Below the pieces are notes generated by a model. The model saw only the letters and a program-made list of their open reading frames with translations. It searched no databases and was not told where the DNA came from. A DNA stretch of 21,163 nt from Bifidobacterium sp. (GTDB taxonomy: Bacteria; Actinomycetota; Actinomycetes; Actinomycetales; Bifidobacteriaceae). The translations under genes and the position numbers were made by a program. Location: positions 1-21,163 of the forward strand of contig JAIJEI010000012.1 in the NCBI GenBank assembly GCA_022739095.1, given 5' to 3'. Each line of letters opens with the position of its first letter. Position 1 is the stretch's first letter. Below are positions 14,036 through 21,163 of the stretch, one piece after another.

Positions 14036-16387
14036 CTACTGGGTGACGCCGGTCCCGCCGGTATTGCCGGGATTGGTGCTGTCGTTGCCATCTCCGTCGG
14101 TAGTGGGGCCGGGATAATTCGGGCACTCGGTGGAATAGCTCGGATTGGCGAGGCACTGCTGGGCGAACTCCTGAGCCTGCCGTTGCTTCTTGGCTTCCTC
14201 TTCGGCCGCCTTCTGCTGTGCGTCCTGCTCAGCCTGCTTCTGCACGTCTTCGGTGGACTGCTTGTTGGTGTTGTTGGACAGGCCACTGCTCTGTCCCTTG
14301 CCTAAGCCCCAAGTGCCGTCGGAGCCGCCGATCTTGCCGTTGTCTTTAGCGGTCGGGAACTGCTCCACCTCGGTGCCTTGCAAGGCCTGAGCCATGAACT
14401 CCTGGAACAGGTGGGCGGGGTATCCGGTGGAAGAGATGCCGTATCCGGAGAAGGCCGGCACCACCTGCGGATTGCCCTTATCGTCCGGGTTCCAGATAGC
14501 CCACACATTCATCATGCCGGGGGTGTATCCCACGAACGACGAAGCCATTTCGTCGTTGGCGGTACCGGACTTGCCGGCGATGGGTCGGCCCAACATGCTG
14601 GATGTGCCGGCCGCCGTACCGTACGTGGTGGTGCCCTGCATGGCCTTCTGCACCAAAGCGCAGTCGTTGGCATCGAACACCTTGGTGCCTTTGCTGGGCG
14701 CGTTGTACATGTCCTTATTGTTGGAATCGAACACTTTGGACACCATGTGCAAGGTGTTCTTCACACCATTGTTGGCGATGGTCGAATGGCCCTGCGCCAA
14801 ATCCCACACGGTCAGGGCGTTGATGCCCAGCACGTTGTACATGGAGTTTTCGTCGATATCGCCCTGAATGCCCGCCTCATGGGCGATATTGGCCGTGCGC
14901 TTCGGCGTCAGATGCTCATTGACGTTCATGAACACCGTGTTCACCGAGTTGGCGGTGGCCTGATACAGATTGATGTTGCCCCAGTTGTTCACCAGAGCGT
15001 TATTCACCTCTTGATCCAAGCCGGTGAAGTGCTGGTGGGAATTGCCGTTGAACAACGTATCGAAGCTGACGCCGGATTGCGCGGCCCCCAGCAAAGCGAA
15101 CGGCTTCATAGTCGAACCCGGTTCGAATACGGCCTGATCGGCATTGTTGAGCTGCTTGGACAGATAATCTGAACCGGCGTATACGGACAATACTTCGCCG
15201 GTCTTCGGGTCCAGCGCTATGCCGCCGATTTGCAGGGATTCAGGCATGTCGTCCAGACGGGTGTCGCCGATGGACTGCATGAGATCCTGCTTGCTCTTGT
15301 CAATGGTGGTGATGATCTTGTATCCGCCAGTATCCAAATCCTCTTTGGTGAAGGCCTTGGACTGCACCAGCTCACGGCGCACCATATCCAGCAGATAACC
15401 GTTCGGCCCCGCGTACTCGTTCTGTTGCGCCACCGCGGCGGTCTGCGGGAACTTGGCATCAGTGTGCTGCTTGGCGGTGATGTAACCATCCTCCTGCATG
15501 ATGTTCAGCACACGCTTGAAGCGCGATTTGGCCATATCGGCGTTATCGGCTGGATCCCACGTGGACGGTGACGGAATAATGCCGGCGATCATCGCCGCCT
15601 CAGACAGCGTCAGATCCTTGGCGTCCTTATTGAAGTATGCCTTGGCTGCTTCCTGGATACCGTAGGAGTTGCGGCCCAGATAGATGGTGTTCATGTAGTT
15701 GCACAGCACCTCGTCCTTGGACTCGGTCTGCGCGATTTTGATGGCCATGATGGCCTCGCGCGCCTTGCCCACATAGGAGGTGGTTTCGCCCATGTAATAC
15801 CGCTCGGCATACTGCTGGGTGATGGTGGAACCACCTTGGCGCGTGCCCTTGGTCACATTATTGATGAATGCGCGGGCGATGCCCTTCAAATCAAGACCTT
15901 TATCCGTGTAGAACGTACGGTTTTCGGACGCCACAATCGCGTTGCCGATGTAGTCCGGCAGCCCCTCGCAAGAGATGATTGAACGATTCTGTTCCGCGTA
16001 GGAGCCGATCGCGGTGGTGCCGTCCGCGTAATACACGGTGGTTTTCTCGGCCAACGCGAACTTTTCGGGTTGTGGGACCTCGGTGGTGGTGTACAGGTAT
16101 GCGAATACTGCGATACCGGCCAGCAAGCCCAGTCCAATCAGGGAGAAGAAGATGCCCAGCACCCATTTCAGTACACGGTGCCTGCCTTTTCCTGTGTTCT
16201 TTTTCTTCCTGTTTGGGGGGGCTCGATGGCTATTGGAAGCCTTGTGGCTTGCGTGGCGGGAGCGGCTCTCCTGGGGCGTATAGGGGCCCTCCTGTGCGGA
16301 GTGGTCGGCTCTGCTTTGCGCGGTGCGCGGTTGCCTCAGAGCGGGGCCATTGCCTCCCGAATGTGCACGACGAGTATAAGAAGCCAT
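14036..16387 (-). CDS. Class A penicillin-binding protein (bifunctional peptidoglycan synthase)
   Basis: Polymerises glycan strands and cross-links peptides at the outer face of the membrane. With ATG at 16385-16387 (MASYTRRAHSGGNG) it has 783 residues. Layout: basic cytoplasmic head (1-72), membrane helix (about 74-99), and a GT51 glycosyltransferase domain with E155 in ASENRTFYTDKG and GGSTITQQ (185-192). The transpeptidase domain follows with active-site S425 in EPGSTMKPF (SxxK), SVN at 481-483 and KSGT at 606-609. The tail after about 700 is a Gln/Glu/Lys-rich probable coiled coil, then a Gly/Asn/Thr-rich end with two Cys residues. The frame stays open to 16609, but that start lies inside the SRP RNA gene; GGTGG 5 nt before 16387 favours the shorter form. 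A C7 tract falls in codons 56-58. Confidence 0.95.
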   Translation of the reverse strand: MASYTRRAHSGGNGPALRQPRTAQSRADHSAQEGPYTPQESRSRHASHKASNSHRAPPNRKKKNTGKGRHRVLKWVLGIFFSLIGLGLLAGIAVFAYLYTTTEVPQPEKFALAEKTTVYYADGTTAIGSYAEQNRSIISCEGLPDYIGNAIVASENRTFYTDKGLDLKGIARAFINNVTKGTRQGGSTITQQYAERYYMGETTSYVGKAREAIMAIKIAQTESKDEVLCNYMNTIYLGRNSYGIQEAAKAYFNKDAKDLTLSEAAMIAGIIPSPSTWDPADNADMAKSRFKRVLNIMQEDGYITAKQHTDAKFPQTAAVAQQNEYAGPNGYLLDMVRRELVQSKAFTKEDLDTGGYKIITTIDKSKQDLMQSIGDTRLDDMPESLQIGGIALDPKTGEVLSVYAGSDYLSKQLNNADQAVFEPGSTMKPFALLGAAQSGVSFDTLFNGNSHQHFTGLDQEVNNALVNNWGNINLYQATANSVNTVFMNVNEHLTPKRTANIAHEAGIQGDIDENSMYNVLGINALTVWDLAQGHSTIANNGVKNTLHMVSKVFDSNNKDMYNAPSKGTKVFDANDCALVQKAMQGTTTYGTAAGTSSMLGRPIAGKSGTANDEMASSFVGYTPGMMNVWAIWNPDDKGNPQVVPAFSGYGISSTGYPAHLFQEFMAQALQGTEVEQFPTAKDNGKIGGSDGTWGLGKGQSSGLSNNTNKQSTEDVQKQAEQDAQQKAAEEEAKKQRQAQEFAQQCLANPSYSTECPNYPGPTTDGDGNDSTNPGNTGGTGVTQ

Positions 16388-16587
16388 GGTGTCCACCGTA
16401 ACTGCTGGCCTTGAACAATCGTTTGACGTGAGCGTAACCACACGCGTTGATACCGGTATTTTTCCGGAATTCTTACAATTGGAAACGCTTCTTGATGCTG
16501 TGTGAATATTGCCTGAATGCGCTGGTTGTCCTGCCGTTCGACCCGGCGCGCACGTTTCGTGTCGCTGCGCTGGTCCATACGTCTCCA

Positions 16588-16593
16588 TAGACT
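16588..16593 (+). promoter_or_regulatory. -10 element TAGACT of the SRP RNA gene
   Basis: TAGACT ends 7-8 nt before the predicted 5' end of the SRP RNA stem, exactly where a -10 should be. The -35 region is GC-rich and not recognisable. Confidence 0.5.
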
Positions 16594-16600
16594 TATCCCC

Positions 16601-16689
16601 AGCCTCCACGCGGCGCTATGTCACCCAACTCCCCCAGGGCAGGAATGCAGCAAGGGTAAGTGGCCTCTGACGGGTGCGTGGAGGTTTTC
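16601..16689 (+). ncRNA. ffs: Signal recognition particle RNA, small bacterial type
   Basis: The RNA binds Ffh and targets nascent membrane proteins to the translocon. The signature apical region is present: AGGGCAGGAATGCAGCAAGG (about 16636-16655), holding the GGAA-type tetraloop side and the AGCA asymmetric loop of domain IV. The ends close in a 9-bp helix, CCTCCACGC (16603-16611) with GCGTGGAGG (16676-16684). Between them CACCC (16622-16626) faces GGGTG (16672-16676), as in other short actinobacterial SRP RNAs. A T-tract (GGTTTTCC) directly follows, serving as terminator. The ends are placed from the helix and the upstream -10, so they may be off by a few bases. Confidence 0.93.
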
Positions 16690-16750
16690 CTTATGTGCGG
16701 ATTTGGCTGTGAGCTGGCACGAGCGTGGTCCCCTGTCCGGGGCGCGGCCG

Positions 16751-16756
16751 TACAGT
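16751..16756 (+). promoter_or_regulatory. -10 element TACAGT for a leaderless PAP2 transcript
   Basis: TACAGT ends 7 nt before the ATG at 16764, and the intervening CGAACGT offers no ribosome binding site. This is the same arrangement as at 9161 and 10186. Confidence 0.5.
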
Positions 16757-16763
16757 CGAACGT

Positions 16764-17915
16764 ATGAATGACGCACAGACCCCTAGAATTCGCGACCCGC
16801 ATGCGGCGGTCAATCTGATCGGCTCAGGCACAGCGCAGCCTGACTCGTCGTCGAATGTTGTTGACCCATTGGCTGCGCTCGGCCCGGTCTCCGGTTCAGA
16901 TGCATCGGCATCCACATCAGGCTCCTTACGGGATTTCAGGCCGCTGGACATGGACGATGCGGATGGGGCATCTGATATCGACCGTGGCTTGGCCCGGCTT
17001 GACCCGCTTACCGTGTGCCCGCGAATCTCCAGCCGTGTACTGTGCGTGGTATTCGGTCTGCTCCTGATCGCTGTCGGCTTCGGCGTGTGGTGGGGGTGCG
17101 TGTTCACCGAAAACGGACAATCGTACGACGAACTGGTCTGGAAAAACCTACACAACGATGTACCGTCCTGGACCACCGGCGTGATGAACGCCGTCGCACA
17201 ATCCTGGCTGGTTATCGCTGTCAGCTGCGCAATTGCCGCAATCGGCATTATTACGGCGCTGATTCGACGCCGCTGGTGGCTGGCCGGGCAAATCGCCGTG
17301 TTCGCCGTGGTCTGCTTGGCCGTCACCCGTATCAAGGGTCTGTTGCCGCGTCCGTTCATCATCAACACTGAATCGCCTGCCGCTAATTCCGCGCCTTCCG
17401 GGCACGCGATGCTGGCCGCAGCCTGTGCGGTGATTCTGCTGCTTACCGTACCCCGTGCGGTTCGAGCTTTGGCGGGCGTCATCGGCGTGGTTTGGGCGGT
17501 GACCGTCGGCGTCTCCGTGATATACGGACAATGGCATCGCCCTTCGGACGTGGCGATGTCCATCCTGCTGGTGGCGGGATTGGCCCTGCTCGCTCTGGCG
17601 GTTACGCGCAAGTCCGGCATGGACGAGCCGGGCCGCCGCGTCTCCTCAGTGAGCGTGCAAATCGTCGGCAGCGTGCTGATTACTGAGGGCCTGCTGTTGC
17701 TCACCTACAGCGGTTATGTGATCTGGCAGGTGGTGCCGGGGCTCAACGTCAGCGCCAGCTGGGCGGTTCAGGGGGCGAACGTCAGTGCTGTTGTAGGCAT
17801 TACGGGTGTGGCCCTGCTCGCATTCGGACTGTTGCTGGCCCTGCGTCAGATCACCGCAGCACCCTTAAGCCGGCTGGGTCTGATCGGCGCTCCGCCGGCA
17901 CCGCCCAAACGATAA
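16764..17915 (+). CDS. PAP2-family membrane phosphatase
   Basis: An integral-membrane lipid or pyrophosphate phosphatase of the phosphatidic-acid phosphatase type 2 family. With ATG at 16764 it has 383 residues. An acidic, Ser-rich cytoplasmic head (1-88) is followed by membrane helices at about 91-112, 144-168, 172-190, 213-230, 235-253, 262-280, 300-324 and 337-360. The phosphatase motifs lie mid-protein: K191 with R196-P197 (KGLLPRP), PSGH at 211-214 and H258 with D262 (YGQWHRPSD). The third motif normally starts with SR; here it reads S251-V252, so one phosphate-binding Arg is replaced. Members of this family act on undecaprenyl pyrophosphate or phosphatidate; the substrate here cannot be told. 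Three further hydrophobic segments follow the catalytic core. The start is set by the leaderless -10; a start at 16725 is unsupported. Confidence 0.9.
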   Translation: MNDAQTPRIRDPHAAVNLIGSGTAQPDSSSNVVDPLAALGPVSGSDASASTSGSLRDFRPLDMDDADGASDIDRGLARLDPLTVCPRISSRVLCVVFGLLLIAVGFGVWWGCVFTENGQSYDELVWKNLHNDVPSWTTGVMNAVAQSWLVIAVSCAIAAIGIITALIRRRWWLAGQIAVFAVVCLAVTRIKGLLPRPFIINTESPAANSAPSGHAMLAAACAVILLLTVPRAVRALAGVIGVVWAVTVGVSVIYGQWHRPSDVAMSILLVAGLALLALAVTRKSGMDEPGRRVSSVSVQIVGSVLITEGLLLLTYSGYVIWQVVPGLNVSASWAVQGANVSAVVGITGVALLAFGLLLALRQITAAPLSRLGLIGAPPAPPKR

Positions 17916-17963
17916 AACATGGGGGGGGCGAACGGCCGAATTTGCCCGGCACAACGGCGGAAT

Positions 17964-17994
17964 TTGGCAGTTGGGCATGATTCATGAGTATTAT
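17964..17994 (+). promoter_or_regulatory. Candidate topA promoter
   Basis: TATTAT (17989-17994) is a good -10 about 46 nt before topA. TTGGCA (17964-17969) is a reasonable -35 but at a long 19-nt spacing. A G8 run at 17921-17928 lies further upstream, between the PAP2 stop and this promoter. Confidence 0.4.
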
Positions 17995-18040
17995 GACGCC
18001 AGAAACGTCGTGTGTTTCGCGCAATACATAAGGAGTGGGT

Positions 18041-21000
18041 ATGGTTACCAAACTGGTGATTGTGGAGTCCCCGACCAAGGCCCACAAGATCGGTGACTAC
18101 CTGGGCAAGGGGTACACCGTCATGGCGTCGGTCGGCCATATCCGCGACCTCGCGCAGCCCAGCCAGGTGCCCGCGGCAGACAAGGCCAAGTTCGGCAAGT
18201 TCGGCGTGGACGTCAACGACGGGTTCAAGCCGTATTACATCGTCGACGGCGACAAGAAGCGTACGGTCAGCGAACTCAAATCGGCCCTGAAGAACGCCGA
18301 CGAACTCTACCTGGCAACTGATGAGGATCGCGAGGGCGAGGCCATCGCGTGGCACTTGGTGCAGACCCTGAAGCCTAAGGTTCCGGTCAAGCGCATGGTG
18401 TTCCACGAGATCACCAAGAACGCCATCAACGCCTCCCTGAACAACACGCGCGACGTGGACGGCAATATGGTCGACGCGCAGGAGACCCGCCGCATCCTCG
18501 ACCGTCTGTACGGCTATGAGCTGTCGCCGGTGCTGTGGCGCAAGGTAGGCCCGGGCCTGTCCGCCGGCCGCGTGCAGTCCGTGGCCACCCGCCTGATCGT
18601 GGAACGCGAACGCGAACGCATGGCGTTCAAGCGTGCGCCGTACTGGGATATCGTCGCCACGCTGTCCGCGCCTGACGCGCTGGGGGAGCGTGCCGAATTC
18701 TCCGCCCGCATGATCGCGCTCGGCGGCAAGCGACTCGCCGGCTCCAAGGATTTCGGTGCCGACGGCCAGCTGACCCCGGATGGGTTTGCGGCGAACGTTC
18801 GCCAGCTCGACGAGACCAACGCCACTGCCGTGGCTTCGGCGCTGAAGACCGCCGATTTCACTGTGATGTCGATGGAAACCAAGCCGTACCGCCGCCGCCC
18901 GCAGCCGTCGTTCACCACCTCGACCCTGCAGCAGACCGCCGGCAATCGCCTCGGCATGGGTGCTCGCGCCGTGATGCGCGCGGCCCAAAGCCTGTACGAG
19001 AACGGCTACATCACCTATATGCGAACCGATTCGGTGACGCTGTCGCAGGAGGCCATCACCGCCGCCCGCAACGCCGTCTCCTACCATTTCGGCGACAAGT
19101 TCCTCTCCGCCGAGCCCAAGCAGTACGCCACCAAAACCGCTGGCGCGCAGGAAGCCCACGAGTGTATTCGCCCGGCGGGCTCGCGCTTCCACGACCCGGA
19201 CGAGCTGGCCTCCAAACTGCCGGTCGACCAGCTGCGCCTGTACACGCTGATCTGGCAGCGCACGCTCGCCTGCCAGATGGCCGACGCCACCGGCTCCACC
19301 GCCACCGTGCGCCTGTCCGCGCCGGCCGGTCCCACCGAGGGCGAGGCCGTGTTCCAAGCGTCCGGCACCGTCATCGAATTCCCCGGTTTTATGAAGGCCA
19401 CGGGGGAGGGGCGCAAGCCCAAGGCCGCCGTTCCCGGCGCTGGGGTTGGCTCGGACCAGGCTGCTGCCGCCGGCAAGATGGACGCCAAGGCCGTCAGGGG
19501 TGACGCCTCCGAATCCAACACCTCCCTGCCGCCGATGAGCATCGGCCAGCAGGTCGAGGCAAGCGACATCGAGCCGGACGGCCATGAAACCCAGCCGCCG
19601 GCCCGCTATACCGAGGCCACGCTGGTCAAGACGCTGGAAGCCAAGGAAATCGGCCGCCCGTCCACCTACGCGAGCATCATCTCCACAATCATGGATCGCG
19701 GTTACGTATACGAGCGTGGTCGTGCGCTGATCCCCAGCTGGCTCGCCTTCTCCGTGACCAAGCTGCTCGAGACGAACTTCCCCAAGCTGGTCGACTACCA
19801 GTTCACCGCCGAGATGGAAAACGGCCTTGACCGCATCGCCCACGGCGAGGAATCCGGCCGTGACTGGCTCACCCACTTCTACTTCGGTTCCGGCGAGGGT
19901 GCCGCGCGCAACGCCGACGAGGCGCACGAAGGCCTGCAACAGCAGGTCGCGCAGCTCGGCGAGATCGATGCGCGCGCCATCAACACCATCGACATTGGCG
20001 ACGGCTTGCACGTGCGCGTCGGCCGTTACGGCCCGTATCTGGAAGACATGGAGCATCTGGACGCCGAAGGCAACCCGAAGCGCGCGTCTCTGCCGGACAC
20101 CATCGCGCCGGATGAGCTGACGGTGGCCGTGGCTCGCGATCTGATCGACAACCACTCCGGCGGACCACGCGAGCTGGGTGTCGACCCGGTATCCGGCGGT
20201 ACCGTCGAGGTGCGCAATGGGCGTTTCGGCCCATATGTGGCGTTGGTGCCGCCGGCTGAGGCTTCGGCTGGTGCTGCTGGCGATACTGCTGGTGCCTCTG
20301 CGGCCAAGAAGGGTTCGAAGAAGGCCGCGGCCGCCGCCGCGCCGCGTCCGAAGATGGCCTCGCTGTTCAAGACGATGAGCCCCGAATCGCTGTCGTTGGA
20401 GGACGCGCTGAAGCTGCTGAGTCTGCCGCGTGAAGTGGGCACATACGAGGAGACCAACGCCGAAACCGGCGAGGTATCTGAATGCACGGTGGCCGCCAAC
20501 AACGGTCGCTACGGCCCCTACCTGACCAAGACGGGTGCCGACGGCAAGTCGGAGACCCGCTCGCTGGCCTCGGAAGACGAGATTTTCACGGTCGATATCG
20601 ACAAGGCCAAGGAACTGTTCTCGCAGCCCAAGTACGGCCGCGGGCGTGGCCGTGGTGCCGCCAAGCCGCCGCTGCGTGATCTGGGCAAGGACCCGAACAC
20701 CGGCAAGAACGTGACCATCAAGGACGGACGTTTCGGCGCGTACATCACCGATGGCGAGACCAACCGCACGGTGCCGCGTCAGTACACGCCAGAATCCATC
20801 ACGCCTGATGACGCCTTCCGACTGCTCGCCGAAAAGCGTGCGGCTGGTCCCTCCACCCGTGGCCGCCGCGGTGCTGGGCGTGCTGGTGTCGCCAAGGCCG
20901 TTGCCGGCAAGGGCAAGAAGGGCGGTGCCTCGGCTGCGGTTTCGGCGCAGGAGGCCAAGCGTGCCGAACGCCGTGCCGAAGTCAAGAAGTTGGCGAACAA

Positions 21001-21127
21001 GGGCTGGTCCAACCAGCGCATCGCCGAAAAACTCGGTTCCACCCCCGCCACTGTGAAAAAGGACGTCGACTGGCTGACCGCCAACGAGGGCTACGAGCGC
21101 CCCGCCGTAATTCCCAAGCGTGGCTGA
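18041..21127 (+). CDS. topA: DNA topoisomerase I with helix-turn-helix-like C-terminus
   Basis: Type IA topoisomerase that relaxes negative supercoils by single-strand passage. With ATG 18041 (AAGGAG 5 nt upstream; a GTG at 18035 overlaps that site) it has 1028 residues. The Toprim domain shows E9 in VIVESPTKAHK and D94/D96 in TDEDREGEAIAWH. The catalytic tyrosine is Y326 in ITYMRTDS. An Ala/Gly-rich insertion lies near 455-500, before LPPMSIGQQV. The C-terminal part has four topoisomerase repeat cores: VRVGRYGPYL (about 655), VEVRNGRFGPYV (about 722), AANNGRYGPYL (about 817) and VTIKDGRFGAYI (about 891). There are no zinc fingers, as usual in actinobacteria. A basic Gly/Ala/Lys linker follows, then EVKKLANKGWSNQRIAEKLG (980-999) and STPATVKKDVDWL, which reads as a helix-turn-helix. 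The window ends 36 bp after the stop. Confidence 0.96.
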   Translation: MVTKLVIVESPTKAHKIGDYLGKGYTVMASVGHIRDLAQPSQVPAADKAKFGKFGVDVNDGFKPYYIVDGDKKRTVSELKSALKNADELYLATDEDREGEAIAWHLVQTLKPKVPVKRMVFHEITKNAINASLNNTRDVDGNMVDAQETRRILDRLYGYELSPVLWRKVGPGLSAGRVQSVATRLIVERERERMAFKRAPYWDIVATLSAPDALGERAEFSARMIALGGKRLAGSKDFGADGQLTPDGFAANVRQLDETNATAVASALKTADFTVMSMETKPYRRRPQPSFTTSTLQQTAGNRLGMGARAVMRAAQSLYENGYITYMRTDSVTLSQEAITAARNAVSYHFGDKFLSAEPKQYATKTAGAQEAHECIRPAGSRFHDPDELASKLPVDQLRLYTLIWQRTLACQMADATGSTATVRLSAPAGPTEGEAVFQASGTVIEFPGFMKATGEGRKPKAAVPGAGVGSDQAAAAGKMDAKAVRGDASESNTSLPPMSIGQQVEASDIEPDGHETQPPARYTEATLVKTLEAKEIGRPSTYASIISTIMDRGYVYERGRALIPSWLAFSVTKLLETNFPKLVDYQFTAEMENGLDRIAHGEESGRDWLTHFYFGSGEGAARNADEAHEGLQQQVAQLGEIDARAINTIDIGDGLHVRVGRYGPYLEDMEHLDAEGNPKRASLPDTIAPDELTVAVARDLIDNHSGGPRELGVDPVSGGTVEVRNGRFGPYVALVPPAEASAGAAGDTAGASAAKKGSKKAAAAAAPRPKMASLFKTMSPESLSLEDALKLLSLPREVGTYEETNAETGEVSECTVAANNGRYGPYLTKTGADGKSETRSLASEDEIFTVDIDKAKELFSQPKYGRGRGRGAAKPPLRDLGKDPNTGKNVTIKDGRFGAYITDGETNRTVPRQYTPESITPDDAFRLLAEKRAAGPSTRGRRGAGRAGVAKAVAGKGKKGGASAAVSAQEAKRAERRAEVKKLANKGWSNQRIAEKLGSTPATVKKDVDWLTANEGYERPAVIPKRG

Positions 21128-21163
21128 GCGGAATTATTGCTCTACTTGCGTTTCAAGGGGCTG

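Noticed and set aside
16388..16609. 74-residue N-terminal extension of the penicillin-binding protein
   Set aside because: The start would lie inside the SRP RNA gene and the extension lacks a protein-like pattern.
17846..20155. 769-codon minus-strand ORF opposite topA and the PAP2 end
   Set aside because: It is antisense to highly conserved topoisomerase sequence; its Gly/Arg/His/Val-rich composition is typical of high-GC shadow frames.

Overview
The window looks like a chromosomal segment of a high-GC actinobacterium, most probably a Bifidobacterium of the B. longum/B. breve group. The reasons are the protein sequences (DnaX with a long Ala/Pro/Gln tail, actinobacterial-type LeuA, small SRP RNA), the codon use, and an aspartokinase carried as two separate genes. 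The species call is inference from memory, not a database result.

Layout, left to right. A TetR-type regulator, cut by the left edge on the minus strand, is divergent from dnaX (clamp loader) and recR (recombination mediator). recR meets a minus-strand class C (pilus-type) sortase gene tail to tail, and their stop codons overlap in one CTAG. A roughly 1.1 kb accessory gap follows (5283-6364). It holds a palindrome upstream of the sortase, a hairpin, four exact-period 23-bp tandem repeats, and the wreck of a DUF4143-type ATPase gene with a frame-breaking 61-bp duplication and an apparent large internal deletion.

Next comes the aspartate pathway: the aspartokinase catalytic subunit and the ACT regulatory subunit as separate genes, a strong terminator, then convergent asd (aspartate-semialdehyde dehydrogenase, archaeal/fungal type). 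After asd lie a DUF5701-like gene, an array of five 52-bp units each carrying TGCCA-N5-TGGCA (9806-10118), and a calcineurin-like phosphoesterase with a C-terminal membrane anchor. leuA (2-isopropylmalate synthase) follows, with a strong hairpin in its 5' region and a perfect 17-bp-stem terminator shared with the convergent class A penicillin-binding protein gene.

The right end has the SRP RNA gene (ffs), a multi-pass PAP2-family phosphatase, and topA, whose product ends in a helix-turn-helix-like segment after the usual basic tail.

Most genes are housekeeping (replication/repair, Asp-family and Leu biosynthesis, cell wall, protein targeting). The undescribed-looking material is in the gaps at 5283-6364 and 9795-10199. 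Three genes (9174, 10200, 16764) appear to have leaderless transcripts, with a -10 hexamer 7-8 nt before the start codon. I found no CRISPR array, tRNA, rRNA, insertion sequence or prophage.
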